From Lepidostoma basale (taxonomy: Eukaryota > Arthropoda > Insecta > Trichoptera > Lepidostomatidae): a stretch of 64,000 bases of DNA. Where the stretch lies: positions 1,474,501 through 1,538,500 of the forward strand of contig JAHDVF020001251.1 in the NCBI GenBank assembly GCA_022606425.2, given 5' to 3'. Positions within the stretch are counted from its first letter, which is position 1. Every line of letters begins with the position of its first letter. The notes beneath the pieces are model-generated. The model did no database searches. It worked only from the letters and a program-made list of their open reading frames with translations, and was not told the origin of the DNA. Positions 40,760 to 51,273 of this stretch are shown here, in pieces. The translations under genes were made by a program, and so were the position numbers.

Positions 40760-41240
40760 TTAAATGAGTTGTTATACTAAATGTCTCGTGAACTGTCTAA
40801 TAACCTTACAAATTTATTTAAACTAAATTTAATTAAAGCTACGATTTTTTTCTTTGGCGAAATTTTCCCTTGTATCCCGCCCAAATGAAACTTTAATTAA
40901 TTCAAATTCCAGCTTAATCATTGGCTAATAGAATCTAAATTGAATTTTGGTTCTTGCATCGTGTGGCAGCACTTTCTTAGGGTAGAACCCCCCACAGAGC
41001 CCGGGCGGTAGGCGATATACCCATGGGGGTTGCAACAGTGTCGGCTATCGCTCGGGCTGCGAACAAGGTGAGACCCGTACAGCTAGGGGTGGGACTCCGG
41101 TGTCGATCCCTACGTCATTCCTGTGAGTTAAATAGGGCAGTGAAATATAAAGCCCCGACACTGATATAACGTTATACGGCACGTTTCTCTGCACACATTG
41201 CATAAAGAGTAAATGTCATGCACATCTACTCGTATATAAA
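40760..41240. other. Unassigned; GC-rich 40970-41165
   Basis: The GC-rich part matches nothing else in the window. No ORF. Confidence 0.4.
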
Positions 41241-41250
41241 TAGAAGGCAA

Positions 41251-41934
41251 TGTTCCTGGCTATAATATCGATAGACTCGACAAATACTGAACCGATCGCG
41301 ATGAATTTTTCACTGTTTATTAGTATTACTTCTGGGAATGGTAACAAAACAAGGTTATAGATTCCGGCTCCGGAGACCTAGACTTGAAAGTACAGAAAAC
41401 GGTGTTATATAGAGAATTTAAATTATATAATGAATTTCATATCATATTCAGTCTATGTTCCTGGCTATAAAAAAGGTAGACTCGGCAAATAATTAACCGA
41501 TTGAAATGATATTTTCCCTGTTAATTAGTATTACTTCTGGGAAGGGTAACAATACAAGGTTATAGATTCCGGCTCCGGAGACCTAGACTTGAAAGTACAG
41601 AAAACGATGTTATATAGAGAACTTAAATTATGTAATGAATTGCATATAAGACAACGTTCCTGGCTATAAAAAAGGTAGACTTGACAAATACTTAATAGAT
41701 TGAAATGATATTTTCACTGTTAATTAGTATTACTTCTGGTAAGGGTAACAATACAAGGTTATAGATTCCGGCTCCGGAGACCCAAACTTGAAAGTATGTG
41801 TTTTCTACAGAGAACTGAAATTATATAATAAATTGCCAAATGAGGTAGGAGATACCGGTCTCTCGCGATCTTTTGTCGAAAATGCTTGAAATAATAATAT
41901 TTAATATATTTATTGTTCTTATTTGCGCTTTTAA
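41251..41934 (+). repeat. Tandem array of LINE-K 3' segments (three units)
   Basis: Units start at 41251, 41456 and 41655 with (T/C)GTTCCTGGCTATAA. Each includes TATAGATTCCGGCTCCGGAG, which encodes RFRLRRP of LINE-K. The last unit reads on to YNKLPNEVGDT and a LINE-K-like end. Period about 200 bp. Confidence 0.8.
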
Positions 41935-41988
41935 CTAACTAACTAACTTACCATCACGCCGTCTCCCCGGAGGGGTAGGCAGAAAGAA
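41935..41988 (-). mobile_element. 54-bp LINE-A tip insertion with 12-bp target duplication
   Basis: Only the CTAA tail and the last ~40 bp of LINE-A. TTGCGCTTTTAA at 41923-41934 and 41989-42000 flanks it exactly. Confidence 0.9.
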
Positions 41989-42084
41989 TTGCGCTTTTAA
42001 TATTGTAAATTAATTGTTTATCTGTTGTGAATTATAAAAAAATCTTTTTTTTTTAAATGTATATTTTGTAACTGTTAATTAATA

Positions 42085-42260
42085 AACTTTATTTTTTGTA
42101 TCACAATTGTATTTTATTTTACGCGACAGCTGTTTCATCAACCAATGTTGGCATCATGATGAAACAGCTGTCGCTTAAAATAAAATACAATTCTGATAAA
42201 AAAAACAATGTTTATTCATTAACAGTTACAAAATATTAAGGTATCATAGTGTTTCGGCCA
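42085..42260. repeat. Compact PLE family 1 hairpin
   Basis: TTTATTTTACGCGACAGCTG at the left and its complement at 42163-42190, with GAAACAGCTGTCGC on both strands. The centre is shortened, so neither strand keeps a full CTGATGA core. Confidence 0.65.
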
Positions 42261-42734
42261 AAACAATGGACTATTTCAATGTATATTTAGTTTAAATCCA
42301 CTAACGTTTATGTCTTTTTTACCGATTTCGGCAGCTCGCTGATCAACCAATTAACCAGAAGGTGGTTTTTATTTTCATTATTTATAACTTTGTGTGTGCA
42401 TATACTCGAATATAGCAATAGCGAAGCGTTGGCTTAGTATAATATAGTACAACGATTAAATACGATCCTATTATTAGAGAAGCTGGAAAATACATCTGAA
42501 GCGCAGAGTAATTATGAGTTAACAAGTGAACTAATCGATTGGCTTGATTTGGCCTAGAATTCTGAGCTGAAGTACTTTGAGTGAACCCCTAAGAAGTGAG
42601 ACATTATATAGATCAAGCCGTGCATCTATGAATACGAAGTTTGAAACTAGATTAATAAGGATGAAAGTAGAACAGATGCAATTAATAAGAATGAAAACGT
42701 CTGTTTTCTTGGAGTTTTATTATATGTTTCGCTT
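42261..42734. other. Mostly unassigned
   Basis: 42300-42350 is a worn PLE family 2 piece (TTTATGTCTTTTTTACCGAT). 42680-42730 is a family W piece. Confidence 0.4.
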
Positions 42735-43812
42735 ATTTAATTAACTATTTACGTATCTGGGAAGCAGTTTACAAGAGACGGAAAAATGGAGAAGGACATC
42801 TAAAGAAGGGTTTTTGCTAAATAACAATATATCCACAGAACCAAACCCTCATGTATGTAAGTGAAGCTTGGAGCTAGCAAAAGAAGGATGAAAGCAGGAT
42901 AAACGCCGTAGTAATGAGATCTCTAAGAAGGTTGTGCGGGAAAACCTTGTATGATAGAATACCGAACGATGAAATAAGAAAGAAATGTAAGGCAGATGAC
43001 TGCATCATGGATAAAATTAAAAAAGGATCCCTGAGATGGTTTGGACATATGGAACGAATGGATGAGAGTAGAATGATTAAAAAGTTGTATACAAGCAGCG
43101 TGAGTGGAAAAAGAAGCCGAGGACGGCCGAGGAAATTAGGAATATGATTCCCTTCTGGGGGACAGGAAACCAAAAGGACATCTCCAGACTCCAAAGATAA
43201 CAAAATAAAATAATAAAACTAGCATATAACATTGACTACCATACCCCAACCATACAAGTTTACAGACAAACTAAACAAATGGACATATCAGACCTGAAAA
43301 TTGTACACAGAGTGACCATGGAAAAGCCAACAGACAGCACCTACAAATTAACTAAAAATTCAGACATACACAGACACTGGACCAGGAATTGTGACAGATA
43401 TCACTTACCGATTGCACGAACTAAGACAGGACAATCAAGGATATTGAACAATGGACTGAAACTTTACAATGAACTACCTAAAGACACAAGGAATCTCACT
43501 ACAACTCAATATAAGAAGTGTCTGAAGCAGTACATAATTAGTGGTAGGATCTAGAAATGTAACCATATAACCCAATTGGGTTTTTAAAAAAAAAAATTAA
43601 AAAAAAAAAAAAAAAAAAAAAAACATGGCATGACCAAATTAATCAATTACTAAAAGGCGGTCACATTCGAAGTCGGAATAATCGACGTGCGTGCATGGTA
43701 CGATGTATGAATGTAGCGGAAGCCCGATAGGTATGCCAAGACAGAGCATTGTGGCGATCCATCCTCTCTGCCTACTCCTCCGGGGAAATGGCGTGATGGT
43801 TAGTTAGTTAGT
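42735..43812 (+). pseudogene. LINE-A2 interrupted by LINE-L
   Basis: MRSLRRLCGKTLYDRIPNDE, IRKKCKADDCIMDKIKKGSL and RSRGRPRK before the insertion (to 43136). KTWHDQINQLLKGGHIRSRN, RRACMVRCMNVAEAR-stop and WRSILSAYSSGEM after it (43624-43798), then a TTAG tail. Confidence 0.88.
43137..43623 (+). mobile_element. LINE-L, Jockey-like 3' end with poly(A)
   Basis: IPFWGTGNQKDISRLQR, a stop, QNKIIKLAYNIDYHTPTIQV, MDISDLKIVHRV, LPIARTKTGQSRILNNGLKL, YNELPKDTRNLTTTQYKKCL and a stop at 43554, then an A-rich tail of about 35 (43587-43623). Only one stop in about 135 codons. WGTA..S.I..LQR..NK is typical of Jockey/CR1-type LINEs. Confidence 0.8.
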
Positions 43813-44028
43813 TAATAATAATAATAATTAGGCTAATTTGTATAACGCCGTTTTCGTGAACAGCTCACCCAAGGGCGCTTTGACAATGTTTTAATTCATG
43901 AGAGCTTCATGTGACACCAGCAATCACATAACGGTTGTTTACATTTTATGCGATATTTTGAAAAGGTGGGTTTTTAAGTGAGATTTAAAATCTGTCGGAT
44001 TGTCAATGCATTAAATTTAATGTACATG
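43813..44028 (-). repeat. LINE-H 3' end
   Basis: (AAT)n at 43813-43830, then the complement of the H 3' untranslated region and a few last codons. Confidence 0.75.
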
Positions 44029-44029
44029 T

Positions 44030-44160
44030 CTCTCGCGGGGGCGAAAGGAGAAGGATGGAGTACCGCATCGGTTTAAGTATGGCAGACCATTCTTTTTGCC
44101 CACCCTTTCGGGGAGACGGCGTGATGGTTAGTTAGTTGGTTAGTTAGTTAATTAGTTAAA
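44030..44160 (+). mobile_element. Element S, 3' end
   Basis: CTCTCGCGGGGGCGAAAGGA, CCGCATCGGTTTAAGTATGG, LINE-A tip and a long TTAG tail. Confidence 0.75.
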
Positions 44161-44164
44161 TGTT

Positions 44165-44290
44165 CATCATTTATGCTTTTTAGCATATTTGATAATGCTT
44201 TAAAAAGACGAAACATGTCATTCCCATAAATTAGAATTAAACTTCTAGGAAACAGACGTTTTCATTCGTATTGATTATTTAATAAGGAGT
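44165..44290 (+). repeat. PLE family W piece
   Basis: TTTGATAATGCTTTAAAAAG, GACGAAACATGTCATTCCC; core changed at two positions. Confidence 0.55.
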
Positions 44291-44299
44291 TTTACATTG

Positions 44300-44662
44300 T
44301 TTAAGATACAGGGGGATCCTATTGACTCTTCGAGTGGTGCATGGCCATCACCGTGGTGATGACCATGCTAAGCTGGAGGATTGATCTGATCCCAAGTACC
44401 TATCCACGCCACCTCGACTTTGGTCTCCCCTGGAAACTATGCGAAATGTTAGAGATCGAGTAATTAACCTCGATGGATAATATTGATGCATAGGCTAACG
44501 TGGAAGGATACCTCGCCAACCCGTCTGGCAAGCGTGGCGTTGTAATGCCAACCACCCCCCATATGACTTTTCATACATGGAGAAGTATGGGGGAGGCCTA
44601 TGTCCAGCAGTGGACGACAACGGCTGTTAAAGAAGAAGAAGAAGAAGAAAAAGATACAATAA
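44300..44662 (+). pseudogene. LINE-E-like 3' end with AAG tail
   Basis: 44575-44640 encodes WRSMGEAYVQQWTTTAV, a widespread insect LINE C-terminus, followed by AAGAAGAAGAAGAAGAA (44631-44652). Upstream, 44320-44560 is probably the same element but is too worn to translate. Confidence 0.65.
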
Positions 44663-45035
44663 TAAATGTCGTAGAATTAAGATCTTTTATAAAATATAAT
44701 TAAACATCTATAAGCGTTCGTATCAATATGAAATAATTTTCACTTATAAAAAATAATCCTCTATTTAGTATTCTATTAAGTACCGATTTTCTCTGAAATA
44801 AATGGAGCCATTGATTTGCCTAAGACTTGACTAATAGAAATAATAAGTCTTGTTCAGTTTAACCCCCTGCGGCGGTTAGCTATTCGGTAGTAAAGTGTAA
44901 AACCTCCCCCCTCCCCTTGGGGCTCCCACACTTCCCTCTAAGCGTTCAACCCTCACACCCTTACCTGACGGTGAATGCACGGGTCTGATCGTGGCAGTGA
45001 CGGAACGTGAATATTTGATCCTCGAATTTTGCAAC
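44663..45035. other. Unassigned
   Basis: No feature recognised; 44870-44990 is GC-richer. Confidence 0.35.
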
Positions 45036-45039
45036 ATAG

Positions 45040-45312
45040 CATTGATATGCTTCTTCTTCCTTGTTGTAGACCTTTGTGGTCTGTTCTCCAGAGTGTTCCT
45101 CCTGTGAGGCAGATTCCTAGCTGTCCTTCCATCTTTTAGGAGGTCTTCCACGAGGACGAGTCCCATGAGGCTGATTATGTAGTGTAATATAGGGGAGTTG
45201 GTGGTGTCCATTGTTTGAACATGACAGTACTAGTCCCTTTTTTGCTGTCTGCTCCATCTTATTATATCCTCAACCTCACTCTTATTGTGGTGTTCCTCAC
45301 GCGATCTCCCCG
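45040..45312 (-). pseudogene. LINE-C C-terminus
   Basis: The complement shows the RDRVRN, FKQWTPPTPLYYT and RPPKRWKDS.GICLTG-like blocks in broken frames, as in 4285-4572. An AAGGAAGAAGAAG tail is at its left edge. Confidence 0.65.
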
Positions 45313-45890
45313 AATATTATTTTTATTGTTAAATTAAACATAAATCGCAGTCTGACATTAAAAGGTTCACAATTAACATGAGAGTGATGACGTCACAGAA
45401 TATTTAAAATGTGAATTATTCCGTCGTTATTATAGTTACATTGCTTAAAACTTCGAACATTTGTGATAAATGGTTCATAGATTCCAGTACCGTTCGGTAT
45501 TCGGGAAAAATTAAAGGGTAATAAATTATTTGTAGGTGCAATAGTACAGAAACTGTCATACCTTCGGACAGATTAACCGTCACGATTGAAGGGTGATAAT
45601 TTATTTTTGCAAATATTTTCACGCGGCGTCCCTGTATGGCAGTAAGTTACCCCAAGACGAACGGAGCGATCCTAATCAACCCCAAAATACTCTAGGAATT
45701 CAGTTTGCGAACCGACACTTTGCACTTTATCGGTTTTTTGTATTTATTTTATTTTTGAACTTTGCTCCCCTAGCTTTGAGAGTATTTCAATTCTTTCGAA
45801 CACCTTCGGACTTTGCGCGATTCCATCAGAACACAAAAGCTATTTTTCCAGTTATTGTTTTTGACAGATCTTTATTTATTAATTTTTTTT
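45313..45890. other. Apparently unique
   Basis: No TE or domain found. A 99-codon frame at 45593-45892 is phenylalanine-rich and follows base composition only. Confidence 0.35.
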
Positions 45891-45894
45891 AAAA

Positions 45895-46240
45895 ATAAGC
45901 TTTTACTTTTTTTTTCTCTCTGGCTCTCATTCCTGGGTGGACCTCGGCCGCCTCCAAAAAGTTTATCCAGTCGAACCTATCCTGAAACCTTCACTTCCAC
46001 TTAACAATTGCAAGTCCTTCAGAACACCGTCCAGCCAACGATGCCGCGGTCTTCCCACACTTCGTCTTTCCTTCGGTCTTGTAATTCTCACCTGTGCTGG
46101 TGTTAACATCTCCTCCATTCGCACCAAACATCCAGCCCACCTTAGCCGTTTGAGTTTTTTTATTCTTGCTGACGTTCGGTTGGTTGAATAGTTCGTATAA
46201 TTTAGCGCTAAGCCGGCGTCGCCATATACCATATTATCTT
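45895..46240 (-). pseudogene. LINE-M C-terminus
   Basis: Minus frame: KKLKRLRWAGCLVRMEEMLT, RRSVGRPRHRWLDGVLKDL, then after a shift FLEAAEVHPGMRARE. Matches the WAGH..RM..GRPR.RW.DGV..DL..AH.GL pattern of RTE-like LINEs. Confidence 0.75.
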
Positions 46241-46648
46241 GGCGAACTGGGTCAAAATTTATGCTTTAGATTTTGCACTCAAATAAATACCCGCAACTTC
46301 TGGCAACCCAACACTCAGCGTCCATTGGACCTTTAAGTGTTTTTATCCTTTATTAGTTTATAGTTAGGAAATTAAAAATAACTAGGTTTAATCCACTAAT
46401 TATTTTAAAAATATTAAAAAACACAACATGTTTCGGAGGATATCTTCAGGTGTAAAAATATAATAAAAACTAAACAAAGAAAGACTGATATAAAAACGCA
46501 TTTAAAATTCAATACAATAATTCAAATTTAAAAATTAACCTGGACAATTTGTTATAAGTACTTATAATATTTTTTTTAACCGTAAGAACTAATACATAAT
46601 AATAATACATGATGATAATATAAAAATATATTTAAAAAAATTCTAAAT
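46241..46648. repeat. PLE piece with CATG hammerhead-like motif
   Basis: At 46422-46450 (minus): ACAC, CTGAAGA, eight bases, GAAACATGTT, GTGT. Stem I (ACAC/GTGT) is perfect but stem II is missing. The flanks are AT-rich. Confidence 0.5.
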
Positions 46649-46649
46649 A

Positions 46650-47936
46650 TTAGGTCCTTACATATGAAATTGGCGTTTTGCCGTACTGGCAACTTTGATC
46701 TCAAATATCTTCTCTATGGTTAGGAATTCCAAATTCAAATTTATACAACTATTTACTCAAGTATTTGTGTTTCAAAAATTATAATTCATTTGTTTTTTCC
46801 TCAATTGTTTTTTTTTCTTTGCGTCACTCAGTTTACAAAATGGAAAACTTGAAATATCACGTTATTTACGAGTACGAGTTCCACCGTGGCACCAGTGCTG
46901 CAGAAACGGCTCGAAGGATTAATGATGTGTATGGCGACGGTGCCGCAAAAGAAAACACAGTGCGTTTTTGGTTCCAACGTTTTCGTTCTGGAAATTTCGA
47001 CCTGCAGAACAAGCCCCGTGGACGGCCGGAGACCAAAGTTGATAATGAAGAATTGAAGGCTATTGTGGAAGCGGATCCATCGCAAACCACGTCCGAGTTA
47101 GCTGCAGGCTGCGGTGTTAGTGATAAAACTGTTTTAATCCACTTGAAGCAAATTGGGAAGGTGAAAAAGCTTGAAAGGTGGGTACCTCACGAATTGAGTG
47201 AAGCAAATCAACAAACGCGCGTTGACTGCTGCGTTGCATTACTCAACCGGCACAATAATGAAGGGATTTTGAATCGAATCATTACCTGTGATGAAAAGTG
47301 GATCCTGTATAATAATCGGAAGCGCTCATCGCAATGGCTGAACCCTGCCGAACCAGCCAAACCATGCCCCAAGCGAAAATTGACTCCAAAAAAGTTACTT
47401 GTGAGCGTTTGGTGGACTAGTGCTGGCGTCGTTCACTACAGCTTTCTTAAATCTGGCCAGACGATTACGGCAGACGTCTATTGTCAGCAACTGCAAACCA
47501 TGATGGAAAAGCTAGCTGCTAAACAACCGAGGCTGGTTAATCGCTCTAGGCCACTGCTGCTTCATGATAACGCTAGACCACATACTGCACAACAGACGGC
47601 TACCAAATTAGAGGAGCTTCAATTGGAATGTCTAAGACATCCACCGAACTCTCCGGACCTTGCCCCAACAGATTACTATTTTTTCGAAATTTGGATAACT
47701 TCTTGTAAGGGGAAAAATTCAACTCCGATGGGGCAGTCCAAACCGACTTCAAAGATTTTATTGATTCCCTTCCGAATGGTTTTTTTAGTAAAGGGATCGA
47801 TGAACTACCTATGAGATGGCAAAAGTGCATAGATAGCAATGGTACATACTTTGATTAAATAAATATATTATATTTAAAAAAATTCAACTTTATGTTCCTC
47901 CCATACAAAACGCCAATTTCATATGTAAGGACCTAA
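46650..47936 (+). mobile_element. mariner element, full length (1287 bp)
   Basis: 31-bp terminal inverted repeats: TTAGGTCCTTACATATGAAA at 46650 and the complement ending at 47936. TA on both sides (46648-46649, 47937-47938). Length, TIR start and TA target fit mariner. A second, truncated copy lies inverted at 48712-49239. Confidence 0.95.
46840..47858 (+). pseudogene. mariner transposase, frameshift plus stop near the C-terminus
   Basis: DD34D transposase that would cut and paste the element at TA sites in the nucleus. The start at 46840 (MENLKY) gives the family length, about 339 codons; the longer frame from 46765 is upstream leader. N-terminal paired helix-turn-helix region (residues 1-110, with a GRP linker at 61), WVPHEL at 114-119, TCDEKW with Asp151, LLHDNARPHTA with Asp243 and SPDLAPTDYYFF with Asp278, exactly 34 residues between the last two. 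Lesions: loss of one base near 47685 shifts the frame just after FF, and the original frame also carries TAA at 47706-47708. The remaining ~50 residues are otherwise recognisable. All three catalytic Asp lie before the break. Inactive as it stands. Confidence 0.93.
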
Positions 47937-48034
47937 TATAAAATTTATAATTTAGAAATGTTTCTTTATGTTTTTTCTAAATTACAATTTTTATATTTAT
48001 TTATAAACCGAAGACTGCGTGAGAATTGTTTATT

Positions 48035-48117
48035 TTCCGAACTGTCATTGCCGGGAATCGAACCCGGGACCTTTGGTGTGGCAATCATAGCTGTTGTCAC
48101 TCGGTCACGAAAGCCGT
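48035..48117 (-). mobile_element. tRNA-derived SINE head
   Basis: Complement of the B box GGTTCGATTCC and an A-box region; only the tRNA-like head remains. Confidence 0.8.
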
Positions 48118-48119
48118 CA

Positions 48120-48540
48120 ATACTTAGTTTTACATTATTGTATAAGAAACAATATATTCGATTTTTATGTGTCTTAACGCCCCCGAACGTGTTGCGCCCC
48201 CTTGCGAAGCGCACAGGGGTGTAAATGTTTACAGGGACAGTGTGTACCTCCATTCTAACGAGTCCTTTCCCCCTCCCCTCGCGCCCCTAGATTCTCCTCC
48301 GTCCACCCCTCTTATCTATACCCCCGGCACGATTGTGTCTCTGTACCTCCCATTGCAAACAGTCGGACCTCTTAAAGTGGACTTCTCTCTCAGGGCTTAG
48401 AGAGAATCCCGTCTTAGTGTTTGTAGAATTTTAAAATACTTTTTGGCTGTTGACTCAAAGGTTGAAAATGTTATTTTTGAGAATATATCGTATGATGTAA
48501 ATTTAATGAACATTACCTTTTACCGCGTGTAAAATGTAAA
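48120..48540. other. Unassigned; GC-rich 48165-48410
   Basis: C-rich, matches no repeat here. Possibly single-copy host DNA. Confidence 0.4.
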
Positions 48541-48709
48541 ATCAAATCAAATCAAATCAGTTTATCAACTCAAAAGACATTACAAACAGGAAAATGTTTA
48601 AGGCATCTATTTAGTACAGATAAAATATCATTAAAATACAACATAGTACCAGGAAAGCATTAGAGATGGTTCGATATTAGGAAGACAAGATACTTTCTAA
48701 AGTCAAGAG
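48541..48709 (-). pseudogene. LINE-N 3' end
   Basis: ATCAAATCAAATCAAATCAG tail, then the shared untranslated region. Cut at AAAGTCAAGAG, where mariner sequence begins. Confidence 0.75.
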
Positions 48710-48711
48710 TT

Positions 48712-49239
48712 CATTCGTGAGGTACCCACCTTTCAAGCTTTTTCACCTTCCCAATTTGCATCAAGTGGATTAAAACAGTTTTATCACTAACACCGCAGCC
48801 TGCAGCTAACTCGGACGTGGTTTGCGATGGATCCGCTTCCACAATAGCCTTCAATTCTTCATTATCAGCTTTGGTCTCCGGCCGTCCACGGGGCTTGTTC
48901 TGCAGGTCGAAATTTCCAGAACGAAAACGTTGGAACCAAAAACGCACTGTGTTTTCTTTTGCGGCACCGTCGCCATACACATCATTAATCCTTCGAGCCG
49001 TTTCTGCAGCACTGGTGCCACGGTGAAACTCGTACTTGTAAATAACGCGATATTTCAAGTTTTCCATTTTGTAAACTGAGTGACGCAAAGAAAAAAAACA
49101 ATTGAGGAAAAAACAAATGAATTATAATTTTCGAAACACAAATACTTGAGTAAATAGCTGTATAAATTTGAATTTGGAATTCCTAACCATAGAGAAGATA
49201 TTTGAGATCAAAACGCCAAATTCATATGTAAGGACCTAA
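48712..49239 (-). mobile_element. Truncated mariner copy
   Basis: Left TIR at 49209-49239, TA at 49240-49241, then the 5' untranslated region and transposase codons 1-119, ending at WVPHE. Almost the same sequence as the full copy. It lacks 17 bp just inside the TIR (between two TTTG repeats). The catalytic domain is absent. Confidence 0.93.
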
Positions 49240-49241
49240 TA

Positions 49242-49955
49242 TATATCCATATTTACAACCAAGGGGGACCCAGACCACATTTAAGCTACGGTACTTTTCT
49301 GAAAGTGAAGAAAATTAACTGATTATATTTGAAATTGGATAATGGTATACCTACATGCTTTGTCACTATGATTCTCAACAAGCGAAACCGGCCTCTCCGC
49401 TTAGCGAACTAATCCATATCCGCCCGCCCTGAAATATGTATTGTGTAGTTGTTATCGGTGTACTGCGTAACAAGGTATTCGCCCAACTTTGCCTCCGTCC
49501 TGTTCCCATGAATTGTTGGCAGTGTATTTGAGGTTTAATTAAAACTTCGGCCGGAGTCTGAATCTCTTCTAGATTTCCATTCGATCCCCCCATCCAGCCG
49601 CGGAAAATTAATTCAACGCGATAAGGCGGCCTCAACTTTACCAATAAACGGAAGTTTTTGTTTCAAATCCTTTTATGAAGTCCTATCATCCTTGTTGTTG
49701 GGCTGTTTTTATTGGGAGCTTCGATTAGTTTTGATGTTCGTATGATCAAATACAATACATGATCCGGCCGCAAGGTCGAATCAACGGTTATTATCTATGT
49801 ATTAATATTACTCCCCAATACTAGTTTTGGTAAGATTGTTTTATATTATTTTCACGTTTATTTCTTGGAGTTTACCGACAGCACGCCGAGCATATGTATA
49901 AAATAGTCTTCGTATAAAATAAGTGTGTTACTCACTCAAAATTTTGGTATTATAT
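49242..49955. other. Apparently unique DNA
   Basis: 49370-49640 is GC-richer, with no TE match. The 89-codon minus frame at 49375-49644 has no domain. Candidate single-copy host sequence. Confidence 0.4.
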
Positions 49956-49959
49956 TTGA

Positions 49960-50645
49960 AAAAATACAATTTTCATTTGTTCCATTGACAATTTGAATAA
50001 TTTCTTCAATATTATTTTAAAGTTCTTGCTGGTGTTGGTTTGTTAAGTGCTTAATTACTGCTAAAAAACGGTGGATACGTGGAACATAAATTAAATAGAC
50101 AATATGAAGACTACAGGAGAAAAACAAGGAATGTCAGTTAAAATTCAAAATAAATGTAATAATGCCATCTAGCGGCATTTGTACGTATCTATCCACAGTA
50201 AAATTTTCATATTCAAAAATCATGTGTGTCATCGACTATGGCCAGATAATCGATTGCTAATTGCTAAGAAATATATAGACTTTGATTAGCTTTATTCTCA
50301 ATTTATTCAAATTAAACTTCTACTGACATTCCTTGTTTTTCCCCTGTAGTCTTCAATGTGCACCGTCTAAAAAGAACATTTTGTGTTAAATTATTTTTAT
50401 TTTGTTATTTTATTTTATATCATTGTATTTTATATTATTTGTTTTAGATTTATTTAGTGGACGTTGGACGATCGAAGTGTGCGCGGGAGATGCCTATTGG
50501 TGGCGATGAGGTTCGCAACCCATCATACCGCGTCTCCCGTGGAGCGAAAAGAGAAGGGCGAAGCGCCGCATCGGTTAAAGTGTGACAGTCCATTATTTCT
50601 GCCTACCCCTTCAGGGAGACGGCGGGATGGTTAGTTAGTTTAGTT
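49960..50645 (+). mobile_element. Element S, long copy interrupted by a MITE
   Basis: Upstream part at 49960-50104 (TTGTTCCATTGACAATTTGA, AACGGTGGATACGTGG) and the rest at 50356-50645 (GTGCACCGTCTAAAAAGAAC to GACGG, TTAG tail). Without the insertion it would be about 435 bp. Confidence 0.85.
50105..50355. mobile_element. MITE inserted in element S (251 bp)
   Basis: TIRs of about 35 bp starting TGAAGACTACAGG. Uninterrupted S copies at 59.02 and 63.07 kb read GACAATATGTGCACC across this point. Target repeat is ATG or a worn TA. A TGCCATCTAGCGGCA hairpin lies inside. Confidence 0.85.
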
Positions 50646-50729
50646 AGTTTTTAAAATATTATAAAATTTATTTCTATTTTTCTTTTTATACAATTAGTTT
50701 ATACAACACTTATATTGAAAACAAAATTA

Positions 50730-50768
50730 TACAGACATGTTTCGGACAAACAGTCCTTCTTCAGTAAA
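50730..50768 (-). ncRNA. Hammerhead ribozyme-like motif with CATG stem III
   Basis: Minus strand: CTGAAGA (50764 to 50758), one extra A, stem II GGAC/GTCC with loop TGTTT, GAAA (50743-50740), CATG, TC ending at 50734. All core positions (CUGANGA, GAA, U-C) are present. Stem I is partial. Confidence 0.6.
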
Positions 50769-50847
50769 GATACATATTAATAAAAATATTATAAAATTGT
50801 TGTTGTTTACATGATCTGACAGATGTTATAAATATTTTTTTATAATC

Positions 50848-51010
50848 GGGTCGCCTCGAAGGTCGACATATTTCGTGACAGTGTGAGTTGCCTCAGGGAT
50901 GCAATATCAATGCTATGATTCTTTCTGATTCCTAAGTTTTTTTTTATGCTTCTCTTTTAAATTCTCATAATGTTATTGCAAACGATCTGGAATTATATGT
51001 CTGTTATGTT
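50848..51010 (+). pseudogene. LINE-N2 3' end
   Basis: NRVASKVDIFRDSVSCLRDA then stop and untranslated region, the same as the minus copy at 56.2-56.4 kb. Confidence 0.7.
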
Positions 51011-51109
51011 TGCAATTTTTCATTTAAATAAATTAAATGAAATGAGAGTTAATGATTTTCGAAAAATAAGAAATCATGACAGTCTGCCACTTTAGCCCGA
51101 ATAGTGAAA

Positions 51110-51245
51110 ATCTGGAATAAGTATATGAATTTGTATATTTAGGTAGTATGTTAACCAAGGATGGGCGAGTAGATAGAGATATTGAAAGAAGGGTTGGGAC
51201 AGACAACAAATTGAATGGTGCACTTAAAATATCATCGCAAAAGAA
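51110..51245 (+). pseudogene. LINE-A upstream piece
   Basis: ENLE-stop-VYEFVYLGSMLTKDGRVD and NKLNGALKISS, matching the REFVYLGSM region of the A3 copy at 39.7 kb. Confidence 0.75.
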
Positions 51246-51273
51246 ATAATACTTCCCTCACTTCCTTAACTTG

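Noticed and set aside
44631..44655. Glutamate-rich coiled coil (EEEEEE) in a host protein
   Set aside because: It is the AAG tail of a LINE 3' end read in frame.
45593..45892. 99-codon phenylalanine-rich frame as membrane protein
   Set aside because: Reflects T-rich DNA; no start context, no family features.
49400..49422. Hammerhead at AAGCGAAACCGGCCTC
   Set aside because: No first core and no stem I; position 16-17 does not fit.
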